Source: PALG01 sp964495885 (GTDB lineage: Bacteria > Bacteroidota > Bacteroidia > Flavobacteriales > Flavobacteriaceae). From it: a stretch of DNA of 64,000 nucleotides. Position numbers and translations under genes: made by a program. The DNA lies in the NCBI GenBank assembly GCA_964495885.1, contig CAZBWO010000001.1:1-64000 (forward strand). Reading direction: 5' to 3'. This document shows, one piece after another, positions 17,466 to 25,463 of this stretch; position 1 is the first letter of the stretch; each line of letters starts with the position of its first letter. Below the pieces are notes generated by a model. It made no database searches. It had not been told where the DNA came from and saw nothing but the letters and a program-made list of their open reading frames with translations.

Positions 17466-17470
17466 TTTAG

Positions 17471-17478
17471 TATCTTTA
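17471..17478 (+). promoter_or_regulatory. probable promoter -7 element
   Basis: TATCTTTA, one base off TAnnTTTG, five bases before the ATG of the phosphoribosyltransferase at 17483. If used, the transcript would be nearly leaderless; alternatively the gene is read through from hslR 17 bases upstream. Confidence 0.3.
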
Positions 17479-17482
17479 CCCT

Positions 17483-17986
17483 ATGGAAACACTAAAATCA
17501 ACCATACTATCCCATCAAGAAATTACCCATAAAATCAGACGGATGGCCTTTCAAATTTATGAAAGCAACATCAACGCAGAACAGGTAATTATTGCTGGTA
17601 TCAAAGAAAACGGATATGTTTTGGCAAAGAAACTCAAAGCGCAAGTTGAAAAGATTTCCCCATTAAAGGTACAACTTTGTGAAGTTTCCATGGATAAGGA
17701 ACAACCTATAGGAAGCATCAACTGTTCCCTTGATTTATCCAAAATTGAAAACCAATCCCTTATTTTGGTGGATGATGTCCTAAACTCTGGTACTACACTA
17801 ATATATGGGGTAAAATTCTTTTTGGATATTCCCCTTCAGCAGTTCAAAACAGCTGTCCTAGTAGATAGAAATCACAAGAAATATCCTGTAAAAGCAGATT
17901 TTAAAGGGATTTCACTTTCTACTTCCCTCAATGAAAATGTAGTGGTAGATTTTTCCAAAAACAATTTTAGTGTCCGACTAAAATAA
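17483..17986 (+). CDS. phosphoribosyltransferase family protein
   Basis: 167 residues with the type I PRTase fold; the PRPP-binding motif is LILVDDVLNSGTTL (about 93-106). An upstream segment VIIAGIKENGYVLAKKL matches the PyrR/Hpt-type N-terminal loop. PyrR-like proteins either regulate pyrimidine genes or salvage uracil, but no pyr genes are close by, so the substrate is left open. Its 3' end overlaps the convergent aroK by 9 bases. Confidence 0.85.
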   Translation: METLKSTILSHQEITHKIRRMAFQIYESNINAEQVIIAGIKENGYVLAKKLKAQVEKISPLKVQLCEVSMDKEQPIGSINCSLDLSKIENQSLILVDDVLNSGTTLIYGVKFFLDIPLQQFKTAVLVDRNHKKYPVKADFKGISLSTSLNENVVVDFSKNNFSVRLK

Positions 17987-18499
17987 CGTTAGTAAAATTT
18001 TTTGTACCACTTCCTGCCTACTCAAATCATCCACCACTAGTTTAATATTGGCTTGATTATAGAAAAAGCTCCTTTCAAATAAATGCTTCCGAATGAATTC
18101 ATTAAGGGCTTCTTCGGAAGGAAGGTGTGCAATTAACGGCCGATCTTCTTTTTGGGGCCACAATCTATTGGTGAGCGTTTCCACGGAAGCTTTCAAATAC
18201 AAAGTGATCACCTCTTCATTTTTAAGTAGATCGTCCATAATTGTCCCGTAGCAGGGTGTTCCGCCGCCTAAGGACAGTACAGCTTTTGGATGGTCCTTTA
18301 TTACTTCCTGAAGGCACCGTGCTTCTTGTTTTCTAAAATAAAGTTCCCCGCGAGATTCAAAAATAGCAGAGACAGACATTCCTTCCTTTTTTTCAATATA
18401 ATGGTCTAAATCCACAAAAGGAAAAGTTAATGCTTCAGCAAGCAGCTTTCCAATGGAGGATTTTCCAGATCCCATGTATCCCAAAAGTGCGATTGTCAT
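17978..18499 (-). CDS. aroK: shikimate kinase
   Basis: Phosphorylates shikimate in the chorismate pathway. 173 residues with Walker A GYMGSGKSS (7-15), shikimate-binding FVDLDHYIE (DxD motif), ESRGELYFRKQEA and LSLGGGTPCYG, and the lid-region Arg in KEDRPLIAH. Full length. Convergent with the phosphoribosyltransferase gene, overlapping by 9 bases. Confidence 0.95.
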   Translation of the reverse strand: MTIALLGYMGSGKSSIGKLLAEALTFPFVDLDHYIEKKEGMSVSAIFESRGELYFRKQEARCLQEVIKDHPKAVLSLGGGTPCYGTIMDDLLKNEEVITLYLKASVETLTNRLWPQKEDRPLIAHLPSEEALNEFIRKHLFERSFFYNQANIKLVVDDLSRQEVVQKILLTLF

Positions 18500-18570
18500 A
18501 CCACAAATATCGGAATAACCACTATGAATAAAAGCATAAAAACGTTTTTTAAATTTTCAAGGTTTTTACT

Positions 18571-18601
18571 TTGATTAATCCATATAATGATATTATATTT
18601 G
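18571..18601 (+). promoter_or_regulatory. tRNA promoter with GC-rich discriminator
   Basis: TTG at 18571-18573 and TATATTTG at 18594-18601 followed by CACCCGC. The GC-rich stretch directly after the -7 element is the same as in the two stable-RNA promoters at the left edge. The leader (18602-18660) can fold into two alternative hairpins, one pairing CGCAAACAC with GTGTTTGAGCG, the other AGCGGGT with ACCCGCT. Confidence 0.7.
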
Positions 18602-18660
18602 CACCCGCAAACACAAAAAGATAGTGTTTGAGCGGGTTTAAATACCCGCTAAATTTTTAA

Positions 18661-18733
18661 GACCTGATAGCTCAGTTGGTAGAGCACCTCCCTTTTAAGG
18701 AGGTGGTCCTGGGTTCGAGCCCCAGTCAGGTCA
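18661..18733 (+). tRNA. tRNA-Lys (UUU)
   Basis: Canonical 73-base cloverleaf without encoded CCA. Acceptor GACCTGA/TCAGGTC, D-arm GCTC-AGTTGGTA-GAGC, anticodon stem CCTCC/GGAGG with loop CTTTTAA giving anticodon TTT, T-arm CTGGG-TTCGAGC-CCCAG, discriminator A. Confidence 0.97.
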
Positions 18734-18740
18734 CAGAAAT

Positions 18741-18767
18741 AAAAGTCGGGCTTACGCTTGACTTTTT
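18741..18767 (+). terminator. hairpin between tRNA genes
   Basis: AAAAGTCGGGC pairs with GCTTGACTTTT (two G-T pairs) around a short loop and is followed by T residues. It could terminate part of the transcription after tRNA-Lys or be a processing hairpin in a tRNA-Lys/tRNA-Leu precursor; tRNA-Leu has no convincing promoter of its own. Confidence 0.5.
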
Positions 18768-18784
18768 AGTTTCAGGGCATCTTT

Positions 18785-18868
18785 ACCGAGGTGCTGGAAC
18801 TGGTAGACAGGCATGGTTGAGGGCCATGTGTCCCTAAGGACGTGTGGGTTCGATTCCCATCCTCGGTA
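18785..18868 (+). tRNA. tRNA-Leu (GAG)
   Basis: Type II tRNA of 84 bases. Acceptor ACCGAGG/CCTCGGT, D-loop with TGGTAGAC, anticodon stem CATGG/CCATG with loop TTGAGGG giving anticodon GAG, a long variable arm (TCCCTAAGGA), T-arm TGGG-TTCGATT-CCCA, discriminator A. Confidence 0.95.
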
Positions 18869-18870
18869 CA

Positions 18871-18898
18871 AACGCTGTTTCCCACAGCGTTTTTTTAT
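18871..18898 (+). terminator. intrinsic terminator after tRNA-Leu
   Basis: AACGCTGT (18871-18878) and ACAGCGTT (18884-18891) around TTCCC, followed by a T run. Ends the tRNA unit. Confidence 0.88.
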
Positions 18899-18919
18899 TT
18901 CTGCACTTTCCATATTATA

Positions 18920-18951
18920 TTGTTTAACAAAAAAAAATATTGGTTAAACGA
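18920..18951 (+). promoter_or_regulatory. candidate MerR operators before the regulator gene
   Basis: A perfect palindrome TTGTTTAACAA lies at 18920-18930 and a related TTGGTTAAACG at 18940-18950. The near-identical TTGTTAAACAA is found at the crtI promoter (19930-19940). The second copy provides the TTG of a promoter whose -7 element is TATCTTTA at 18959-18966, so a protein bound here could control the MerR-family gene itself. Confidence 0.5.
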
Positions 18952-18982
18952 TTTTGTGTATCTTTAGCTCAAAATCACAACG

Positions 18983-19891
18983 ATGTCTGTAAAAACGCAG
19001 TTCAGTATCAAGGACTTAGAAAATCTTAGTGGTGTAAAGGCACATACCATACGTATTTGGGAAAAAAGATATCAACTTCTAGAGCCAAATCGTACAGAAA
19101 CCAATATTAGGCAATACGATTTATTGAATTTAAAAAAGTTACTGAACGTTACCTTCCTCTATAACGAAGGCTACAAAATTTCTAAAATTGCAAAGTTTCA
19201 AGAAGAGGAGATCGCAAAATTAATCCAAGATATTTCCCAGACGCAAAAGGAATCCTACGGAATTAAAACCTTTAAAACAGCAATGTTCAGTTTTGATTAT
19301 GCCTTGTTTTCAAATGCCTACGACGAATTAAGAAAAGAAATGGACTTCCGGGAAGTTTTTTACAATGTATTTCTTCCGCTTTTAAATGATATTGGCATGT
19401 TGTGGCAAACGGGGACAATAGACCCTTCCCATGAACGCTTTATTTCAGAAGCCATTAAACAGAAGATTATCCTAAATATTCATGAAATTCAGCAGAAAAA
19501 CCTTCAAAAAAATTCACTCACTTTTGCACTTTACCTCCCTTACGAGGAAATTCATGAGATAGGGTTACTTTTCGCTAATTTTGAGATTCTAAGCGCTGGT
19601 TTCAAATCGGTATATCTTGGGAATAACATACCAATGGACAGCTTAAAACACTTGCTTAAACACTACCCAGATATTATCTTTTTGTCTTATTTTACGGTGA
19701 AACCCGATAAAGAATCGGTTGCAGAATATGTAGATAGATTTCATACAGAAATTGGAAACAGTAAGATTCCCTTGTGGCTTATGGGTAGTAAAATAGTAAA
19801 TCTTAAACCTAACGAAGTTCCCAAGAATACTAAAATAGTCACAAGCTTAAAAGAACTTCAGAAAGAACTCAAGAATAAACGTCTTAAATAA
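18983..19891 (+). CDS. MerR regulator with B12-binding-like domain
   Basis: 302 residues. Residues 6-75 are a MerR DNA-binding domain (FSIKDLENLSGVKAHTIRIWEKRY). Residues about 95-170 resemble the four-helix cap of CarH/LitR-type cobalamin photoreceptors, with Trp141 and Glu151 of the W-x9-EH motif kept but the His replaced (Trp141...His150-Glu151-Arg152). Residues about 180-300 are a Rossmann-like cobalamin-binding domain that keeps the lower-ligand histidine in EEIHEIG (His191) and VYLGNNIP. CarH-type proteins repress carotenoid genes in the dark. Its position 50 bases before crtI and the shared operator-like palindromes suggest control of the carotenoid operon; whether it binds B12 or senses light is not established. 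Confidence 0.85.
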   Translation: MSVKTQFSIKDLENLSGVKAHTIRIWEKRYQLLEPNRTETNIRQYDLLNLKKLLNVTFLYNEGYKISKIAKFQEEEIAKLIQDISQTQKESYGIKTFKTAMFSFDYALFSNAYDELRKEMDFREVFYNVFLPLLNDIGMLWQTGTIDPSHERFISEAIKQKIILNIHEIQQKNLQKNSLTFALYLPYEEIHEIGLLFANFEILSAGFKSVYLGNNIPMDSLKHLLKHYPDIIFLSYFTVKPDKESVAEYVDRFHTEIGNSKIPLWLMGSKIVNLKPNEVPKNTKIVTSLKELQKELKNKRLK

Positions 19892-19924
19892 ACGTTAAGT
19901 TCTTAATTCTGTTTATTTATTTTT

Positions 19925-19940
19925 TATATTTGTTAAACAA
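19925..19940 (+). promoter_or_regulatory. crtI promoter overlapped by operator palindrome
   Basis: TATATTTG at 19925-19932 is a perfect -7 element, and the palindrome TTGTTAAACAA (19930-19940) overlaps its last three bases and runs to the crtI ATG at 19942. A protein bound to the palindrome would sit on the initiation site. The palindrome recurs at 18920 before the MerR gene. Confidence 0.6.
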
Positions 19941-19941
19941 A

Positions 19942-21423
19942 ATGAAAAAGAAAATCGCCATAATTGGTTCTGGATTTTCTTCGTTAGCAGCCTCATGTTA
20001 TCTGGCACAGGCTGATTGCGAGGTAACTATCTACGAAAAAAATAAAACCATAGGCGGAAGGGCCCGTCAATTTAAGAAAGATGGATTTACATTTGATATG
20101 GGACCAACATGGTACTGGATGCCAGATGTATTCGAACGTTTTTTTTCAGATTTTGGAAAACACCCCTCCCAATACTATCATCTTAACAAATTAAACCCAG
20201 CCTATCAGGTGTATTTTGGAGAACAAGACACCATCAGCATTGAGGATACCCTTGAAAAAATTAAAGCCACATTTGAAAAGGAAGAGCCCGGAAGTGCCGA
20301 AAAACTTCAAAAATTCATGGATGAGGCACTGGATAACTACAATATCGCCATTAAAGATTTGGTATACCGCCCAGGTATTTCCCCTATGGAATTGGTAACA
20401 ACAACAACCATAAAAAAAATTGGACAGTTCTTTAGTACGGTTAGTAAACGGGTACGGAAAGAGTTTAAAAACCCTAGGCTTGTCTCCATTTTGGAATTCC
20501 CGGTTTTGTTCTTAGGAGCTAAACCCTCCAATACACCTTCGTTTTACAGCTTTATGAACTATGCAGATTTCGGACTTGGGACTTTCCATCCCGAAAACGG
20601 AATGTATAGTGTGGTGCAGGGAATGAAAACCTTAGCGGAAGAATTAGGAGTTCGAATCATTACAAATAGTCCTGTTGAAAAAATTAGGGTAAGCCAAGGG
20701 GAAGTTGAAGGAATTGAAGTTAATAGTGATTTTATTAAGGTTGATATGGTGCTTAGCGGAGCTGATTATCACCATACCGAAACCCTATTAAAATCCAACT
20801 ACAGACAGTACAGCGAAGCATATTGGAACAAAAAGACCTTTGCTCCTTCCTCCCTACTCTTTTATGTTGGTTTCAGCAAACCTCTTAAAGACGTGGTGCA
20901 TCACACCCTCTTTTTTGACGTTCCTTTTGAAGAACATGCCAAAGCTATATATGATCATCCACAATGGCCAGAAGATCCCCTTTTCTATGCCAGTTTTCCT
21001 TCCAAAACAGATGCTTCATTAGCTCCAGAAGGAAAAGAGAGTGGAATTTTTCTAATTCCATTGGCTCCCGGATTAGATGATATCCCTGAACTTAGGGAAG
21101 AATATTTCGAAAAAATAATGACCCGCCTTGAGACCCTCACCAACCAAGAAGTCAAAAAATACGTTATATTTAAGGAATCCTATTGTATTAAGGATTTTAT
21201 AGAGGACTATCATTCGTATAAAGGAAATGCTTACGGATTGGCCAATACATTACGTCAAACTGCTTTTTTAAGACCCAACCTAAAAAGCAGTAAGGTAAAA
21301 GGACTTTATTTTACGGGGCAACTTACCGTCCCCGGGCCAGGAGTCCCTCCGTCATTGATTTCGGGGAAAGTGGTCTCAAATTTAATTTTAAAAGAAATGG
21401 CACGCTATGAAAGCACTGTTTGA
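19942..21423 (+). CDS. crtI: phytoene desaturase
   Basis: Desaturates phytoene to lycopene, FAD-dependent, membrane-associated. 493 residues from ATG 19942 (MKKKIAIIGSGFSSLAAS), with the dinucleotide-binding GxGxxx at the N-terminus, GGRARQFKKDGFTFDMGPTWYW, and the C-terminal carotene-desaturase signature YFTGQLTVPGPGVPPSLISGK. First gene of the crtI-crtB-crtZ-cyclase operon; the start follows the -7 element by only 10 bases. A longer frame starting with TTG at 19930 lies within the promoter and is rejected. Confidence 0.95.
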   Translation: MKKKIAIIGSGFSSLAASCYLAQADCEVTIYEKNKTIGGRARQFKKDGFTFDMGPTWYWMPDVFERFFSDFGKHPSQYYHLNKLNPAYQVYFGEQDTISIEDTLEKIKATFEKEEPGSAEKLQKFMDEALDNYNIAIKDLVYRPGISPMELVTTTTIKKIGQFFSTVSKRVRKEFKNPRLVSILEFPVLFLGAKPSNTPSFYSFMNYADFGLGTFHPENGMYSVVQGMKTLAEELGVRIITNSPVEKIRVSQGEVEGIEVNSDFIKVDMVLSGADYHHTETLLKSNYRQYSEAYWNKKTFAPSSLLFYVGFSKPLKDVVHHTLFFDVPFEEHAKAIYDHPQWPEDPLFYASFPSKTDASLAPEGKESGIFLIPLAPGLDDIPELREEYFEKIMTRLETLTNQEVKKYVIFKESYCIKDFIEDYHSYKGNAYGLANTLRQTAFLRPNLKSSKVKGLYFTGQLTVPGPGVPPSLISGKVVSNLILKEMARYESTV

Positions 21424-22249
21424 CACTGTATCACAAACCTGTAGCCGCAAGGTCACCCACGCCTACAGCACCTCTTTTTCCTTGGCTACAAAAATGTTGG
21501 CGCCTACCATCCGTCAGGATATTTACAATATATATGGATTCGTACGATTTGCCGATGAAATTGTAGATTCGTTTCATGACTATGATAAAAGGGAGCTTTT
21601 CAACAGATTTGAAACTAGCTTAGACCAATCACTAAAAGACAAGATTAGTCTGAACCCCATATTGAATGCTTTTCAAAAAACAGTCCACCAATACCAGATA
21701 GATCGTCATCTCATAGATGCATTTATGGATAGCATGCGATGGGATTTAAGCAAACAAACTTATAATACCCAGGCAGAATACGAAAAATACATTTATGGAT
21801 CTGCAGATGTGGTTGGGCTTATGTGCTTAAAGGTATTTGTAAAAGGCGATGGGCAAAAATACGAGGAGCTGAAAGATGCCGCCATGCATTTAGGTTCTGC
21901 ATTTCAAAAAGTGAATTTTCTTCGAGATTTGAAGGCCGATTTTGAAGGATTAAACCGAACGTATTTCCCAAATACCAATCTTGCAGAATTGGATGAAACT
22001 TCCAAGAAAAGGATTATTGACGAAATTGAAAATGATTTTCATTTGGGATATCAAGGAATCCTAAAACTACCTGCTGAAGCAAAATTTGGAGTCTTTATGG
22101 CATATCGCTATTACCGAAGGCTTCTCAAAAAATTAAAACATACACCGGCATTGGAGATTAAGAAAAAACGTATTCGAGTACCCAACTATGAAAAATTTGG
22201 GTTACTCACTAGAAGCTATGTAAAATATCGATTAAATTTGGTGCGATAA
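21407..22249 (+). CDS. crtB: phytoene synthase
   Basis: Condenses two geranylgeranyl diphosphates to phytoene. 280 residues with both Asp-rich prenyl-binding motifs, DEIVDS (about 45) and NFLRDLKAD (about 170), and the trans-isoprenyl synthase segment YCYSVAGxVG reduced to YIYGSADVVGLM. Starts inside the end of crtI (17-base overlap), indicating translational coupling. Confidence 0.94.
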   Translation: MKALFDTVSQTCSRKVTHAYSTSFSLATKMLAPTIRQDIYNIYGFVRFADEIVDSFHDYDKRELFNRFETSLDQSLKDKISLNPILNAFQKTVHQYQIDRHLIDAFMDSMRWDLSKQTYNTQAEYEKYIYGSADVVGLMCLKVFVKGDGQKYEELKDAAMHLGSAFQKVNFLRDLKADFEGLNRTYFPNTNLAELDETSKKRIIDEIENDFHLGYQGILKLPAEAKFGVFMAYRYYRRLLKKLKHTPALEIKKKRIRVPNYEKFGLLTRSYVKYRLNLVR

Positions 22250-22252
22250 ATT

Positions 22253-22705
22253 ATGGAAATACTACTCTGGATATTAATTTTTATAGGAACTTTTTGCGGC
22301 ATGGAATTCATGGCATGGTTTACCCATAAATATGTCATGCATGGTTTTCTTTGGAGTCTCCACAGAGACCACCACAAAAAAGATCATGAAAGTTGGTGGG
22401 AAAGAAATGATGCCTTCTTTATATTTTATGCCATTGTGAGTATTGGTTTCTTTCTTAGCTGGAAATATTGGGAGTTTTGGGCAGGACTTCCTATTGGGAT
22501 TGGTATCTTTGCCTACGGAGCCACTTATTTTTTGGTTCATGATATATTTATTCATCAACGTTTTAAAATGTTCCGAAATGCCAATAACTGGTATGCACGA
22601 GGTATCCGAAGAGCACACAAAATCCATCACAAACATTTGGGCAAAGAAGATGGAGAATGTTTCGGAATGCTTTTTCCGCCTGTTAAATACTTCAAAAAAA
22701 AATAA
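22253..22705 (+). CDS. crtZ: beta-carotene hydroxylase
   Basis: Di-iron membrane hydroxylase converting beta-carotene through cryptoxanthin to zeaxanthin. 150 residues, four hydrophobic segments, and all His clusters of the family: HKYVMH, HRDHHKKDH, HDIFIHQR and HKIHHKH. Starts 3 bases after crtB. With the desaturase, synthase and cyclase it completes a phytoene-to-zeaxanthin route; no ketolase (crtW) is present, so astaxanthin is not expected from this cluster alone. Confidence 0.95.
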   Translation: MEILLWILIFIGTFCGMEFMAWFTHKYVMHGFLWSLHRDHHKKDHESWWERNDAFFIFYAIVSIGFFLSWKYWEFWAGLPIGIGIFAYGATYFLVHDIFIHQRFKMFRNANNWYARGIRRAHKIHHKHLGKEDGECFGMLFPPVKYFKKK

Positions 22706-22711
22706 CCCCTT

Positions 22712-23401
22712 ATGAAGACCCTCTACCTCTGGCTAGACATTGGGTCTTTCATTATTCCCTTTTTGTTTAGTTTTCACCCTAGACTTCAATTTTATAAAAA
22801 ATGGAAATCCTTCTTAATCGGAACATTGATCATGATGTGCATTTTCATTCCATGGGATATTGCTTTTACCAATAGTGGAATTTGGGGTTTTAATCCCACA
22901 TATCTAACGGGGATTTCTTTTTTGGGGCTCCCCCTGGAAGAGTGGCTTTTCTTTTTATGTATTCCGTACGCGTGTTTATTTACCCATTATGCACTTGAGG
23001 AATTATTCCCTAGAATGGCGTTTCGGAAAAAAACGATGAAGGTGATTTATTTCTCCTTGGTGACAGCATTGGTATTGATATTATGGTACCAATATGAACA
23101 CTGGTACACTTTGGTAAATTTTAGCTTCTCACTTGTAGTATTGGGAATTGCTTTCAATTATTTTCAGGACGAACTCCCACGGTTTTTTGCAACGTATTTA
23201 ATCATCTTAATTCCCTTCTTTTTAGTGAATGGAATCCTTACCGGTACAGGCATAGAAGAACAAGTGGTTTGGTACAACAATGCAGAGAATCTTGGCATTA
23301 GAATGGGAACCATTCCAGTGGAAGATACCATTTACAATCTGGGAATGCTCCTCACAGTATTTTTAGTGATGAAAAAATTAGAACCTACCAAAGAGTATTA
23401 A
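22712..23401 (+). CDS. lycopene cyclase, CrtYcd type
   Basis: 229-residue membrane protein with about seven hydrophobic helices in two similar halves. Each half carries the lycopene-cyclase-domain pattern, the first with FIPWDIAFTNSGIWGFNP followed by LPLEEWLFFLCIPY, the second with YHFVNGILTGTG-like FLVNGILTGTG and PVEDTIYNLGMLL. These correspond to CrtYc and CrtYd fused in one chain, as in Flavobacteriia and haloarchaea. It cyclises both ends of lycopene to beta-carotene. Seven bases after crtZ, last gene of the operon. Confidence 0.92.
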   Translation: MKTLYLWLDIGSFIIPFLFSFHPRLQFYKKWKSFLIGTLIMMCIFIPWDIAFTNSGIWGFNPTYLTGISFLGLPLEEWLFFLCIPYACLFTHYALEELFPRMAFRKKTMKVIYFSLVTALVLILWYQYEHWYTLVNFSFSLVVLGIAFNYFQDELPRFFATYLIILIPFFLVNGILTGTGIEEQVVWYNNAENLGIRMGTIPVEDTIYNLGMLLTVFLVMKKLEPTKEY

Positions 23402-23452
23402 ATTGGTCTTTTAGTACTTTAGCAATGTATTTTACAATTTCTTTATAGAAGT

Positions 23453-23923
23453 ATGAACACTCCTCAAACCATTGCCAAGCATCTACATGAGTTATTCTTC
23501 GGGAATAGTTGGACCGGAAGCCATTGCAACATTACTACCCAACTTGAAGGGATCACTTGGAAGCAAGCCACTCAACAAGTGGAAGGTTTCAATAGCATTG
23601 CTACACTCCTATATCACTTGTCCTATTATGTCACCATCCAAAAAGGTGTATTGCTGGGTGAAGGGCTGAATGGAAGCGATAAAGAAAGTTTTGAAACCCC
23701 TTCCGTTACCGATGAAGCTTCTTGGGATTCTTTAAAACAACATGTTTTTAAGGATGTGGATGTAGTTTGTGGATTACTTCAAGAATTCCCGGAAGATCAA
23801 TTGCAAAACGATTTTGATGTTCCCAAATACGGAAGTAACCTTCGGAATTTTATGGGGTTATTGGAGCATAGCTACTATCACTTGGGACAAATCGTGTTAC
23901 TCAAAAAAATGGTTTCCAAATAA
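23453..23923 (+). CDS. DinB-like protein
   Basis: 156 residues with the four-helix DinB/YfiT pattern; metal-ligand histidines are seen in LLYHLSYYV (about His53) and in LEHSYYHLGQIVLLKK (His pair near 142-146). DinB-superfamily proteins include thiol-dependent transferases and uncharacterised stress proteins. No signal peptide. Function unassigned; single gene convergent with the LytTR regulator two bases away. Confidence 0.8.
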   Translation: MNTPQTIAKHLHELFFGNSWTGSHCNITTQLEGITWKQATQQVEGFNSIATLLYHLSYYVTIQKGVLLGEGLNGSDKESFETPSVTDEASWDSLKQHVFKDVDVVCGLLQEFPEDQLQNDFDVPKYGSNLRNFMGLLEHSYYHLGQIVLLKKMVSK

Positions 23924-23924
23924 A

Positions 23925-24680
23925 TTATTCCAACCACAATTTAAAATCCTTTACCCGTTCACGGGCGACGATGATTTCTTCGTCCTTATAGCTTTTGATT
24001 ACCAATTTTAATCTACTGTTGGAATACGCAACAATATCCTCAATGGCTTCAATGTGCACATAAAATTTTCGGTTAACCCTAAAAAAGTGGGCTGGGGATA
24101 ATTCACCTTCCAACTGTTCCAGGGTGGTATCCAGTAAATAGTTTCGGCCTTCGTAGGTATGCGCATAGGTTCCTTTGTTTTCACTGAAAAAACAGGCTAC
24201 CTCATCTACCGAAATCATTTTGATATGTTGCCCAATCTTGGTGGTGAAACGTTTTTTGTAGGTTCGTTCAACAGGGTTGGTGAGCAGTTTTTTAATATCC
24301 TCAAAGTTTAGTTGTACCTGTTGGGAAGTGGGAATACGTTCCTTGTATTTGGAAACAGCATCGGCCAGTTCCTCTTCGTCAATAGGTTTCAACAAATAAT
24401 CAATGCTATTCAATTTAAATGCCTGCAATGCATATTCATCATAGGCAGTAGTAAAAATGATAGCACTCTTTACTTCAACGGTATCAAAGATTTCAAAGGA
24501 GAGTCCGTCGCTTAATTGGATATCCAAAAAGATTAGGTCTGGGTGTTCATTTTGCTGAAACCATGTAACGGCTTCTTCCACACTGTGCAACAATTGATCT
24601 ACCTTTACGCCCAAAGGTTCCAGCATTCGTTGTAAACGTCTGGCAGAAGGTCGTTCGTCTTCAATAACAAGTACATTCAT
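23925..24680 (-). CDS. LytTR-family response regulator
   Basis: 251 residues. Receiver domain (1-120): acidic pair IEDE near residue 6-9, phospho-acceptor Asp53 in LIFLDIQLSDG, Thr in IFTTAY, Lys in LLKPID. The LytTR DNA-binding domain occupies about 145-250 (IKMISVDEVACFFSENKGTYAHTYEGRNYLLDTTL, HFFRVNRKFYVHI, VARERVKDFKLWL). It is last in the leftward sensor operon, and its cognate kinase is presumably the LytS-like kinase at 25464-26789. Confidence 0.94.
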   Translation of the reverse strand: MNVLVIEDERPSARRLQRMLEPLGVKVDQLLHSVEEAVTWFQQNEHPDLIFLDIQLSDGLSFEIFDTVEVKSAIIFTTAYDEYALQAFKLNSIDYLLKPIDEEELADAVSKYKERIPTSQQVQLNFEDIKKLLTNPVERTYKKRFTTKIGQHIKMISVDEVACFFSENKGTYAHTYEGRNYLLDTTLEQLEGELSPAHFFRVNRKFYVHIEAIEDIVAYSNSRLKLVIKSYKDEEIIVARERVKDFKLWLE

Positions 24681-24700
24681 TGTTGAGTGTGTCTAGTGGG

Positions 24701-25027
24701 TTAGTTTTTAAATTGGTCATTATATTCTTGCTCTTCCTTTTCCATAAATTCCTTGATCTTTCGCTCTTCCCAGTTTTTGAAAAAAGGAAATCTATCCTGA
24801 AATACATACAGCCCGTGAAAAAAGAGTCCGATGCCCCAGAAAAAAGGAGTGGTGAAATATCCCCAAGCTGGCATTCCAAAATGGAACCTTCCGCTAAGGA
24901 GTCCTGTTTGCACGATAATTAAAAAAATATTGATGAGCAGATATACCATTAAGTGGGTATAAAACCCCTTAATGTCCTTTACCTTCTTCTGTGCTTTTTC
25001 GTATTTGTCTTGGTCAAATGGTTCCAT
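24701..25027 (-). CDS. 2TM domain-containing protein
   Basis: 108 residues from ATG 25027 (MEPFDQDKYEKAQKKVKDIKGFYTH). Two hydrophobic helices (about 28-48 and 60-80) separated by a short loop, with charged ends, the 2TM domain of Bacteroidota. The C-terminal KNWEERKIKEFMEKEE is almost the same as the ends of the next gene and of the kinase, so the three 2TM units are paralogous. A TTG at 25048 is an alternative but less likely start. Probably modulates or anchors the adjacent histidine kinase system. Confidence 0.82.
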   Translation of the reverse strand: MEPFDQDKYEKAQKKVKDIKGFYTHLMVYLLINIFLIIVQTGLLSGRFHFGMPAWGYFTTPFFWGIGLFFHGLYVFQDRFPFFKNWEERKIKEFMEKEEQEYNDQFKN

Positions 25028-25038
25028 AATTGTTTTGT

Positions 25039-25362
25039 TTAGCTCCAACGCTGATTCTTCATTTGATTATCTTCCTTGTCTATGAGTTCCTTAATCTTTC
25101 GTTGCTCCCAGTCTTTGTTCATAAACGGTGCCCAGTTAAAGGCCTTCGCAGCCTGAAACACCAAACCAATTCCCCATCCAAAAGCAGCCCATAGAAACCA
25201 CATATAACGCCACTCATTGGTGTAGTAGTTTAAAGCCGCTAGAAAAGAAATAAAGATCACGTAGAAAATAATGCCTGTATAGAATTTTTTCATCTCTGCT
25301 ACCCGCTCCTTGGCGCGTAGGTATTTGTTCTCTTTTTTGGTATTAGGTTCTAAAAGTTCCAT
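25039..25362 (-). CDS. 2TM domain-containing protein
   Basis: 107 residues, two membrane helices (about 30-50 and 54-75), preceded by YLRAKERVAEMKKFYTG and followed by NKDWEQRKIKELIDKED. A paralogue of the neighbouring 2TM gene and of the C-terminal domain of the kinase. Located 101 bases after the kinase gene, same strand. Function unknown. Confidence 0.82.
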   Translation of the reverse strand: MELLEPNTKKENKYLRAKERVAEMKKFYTGIIFYVIFISFLAALNYYTNEWRYMWFLWAAFGWGIGLVFQAAKAFNWAPFMNKDWEQRKIKELIDKEDNQMKNQRWS

Positions 25363-25463
25363 GATGTTGTGTTCTTAAATGATTACAAGGTAAAACTACT
25401 ACAGGTTGCTTCGTAATAAAAAAAGGTTTTACCGAACTGTCATTTCTCTCTACCCAATTGTTA

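Noticed and set aside
19930..19941. Extended crtI start at a TTG codon (19930)
   Set aside because: It lies inside the -7 element and operator palindrome; the ATG at 19942 begins the conserved FAD-binding motif.
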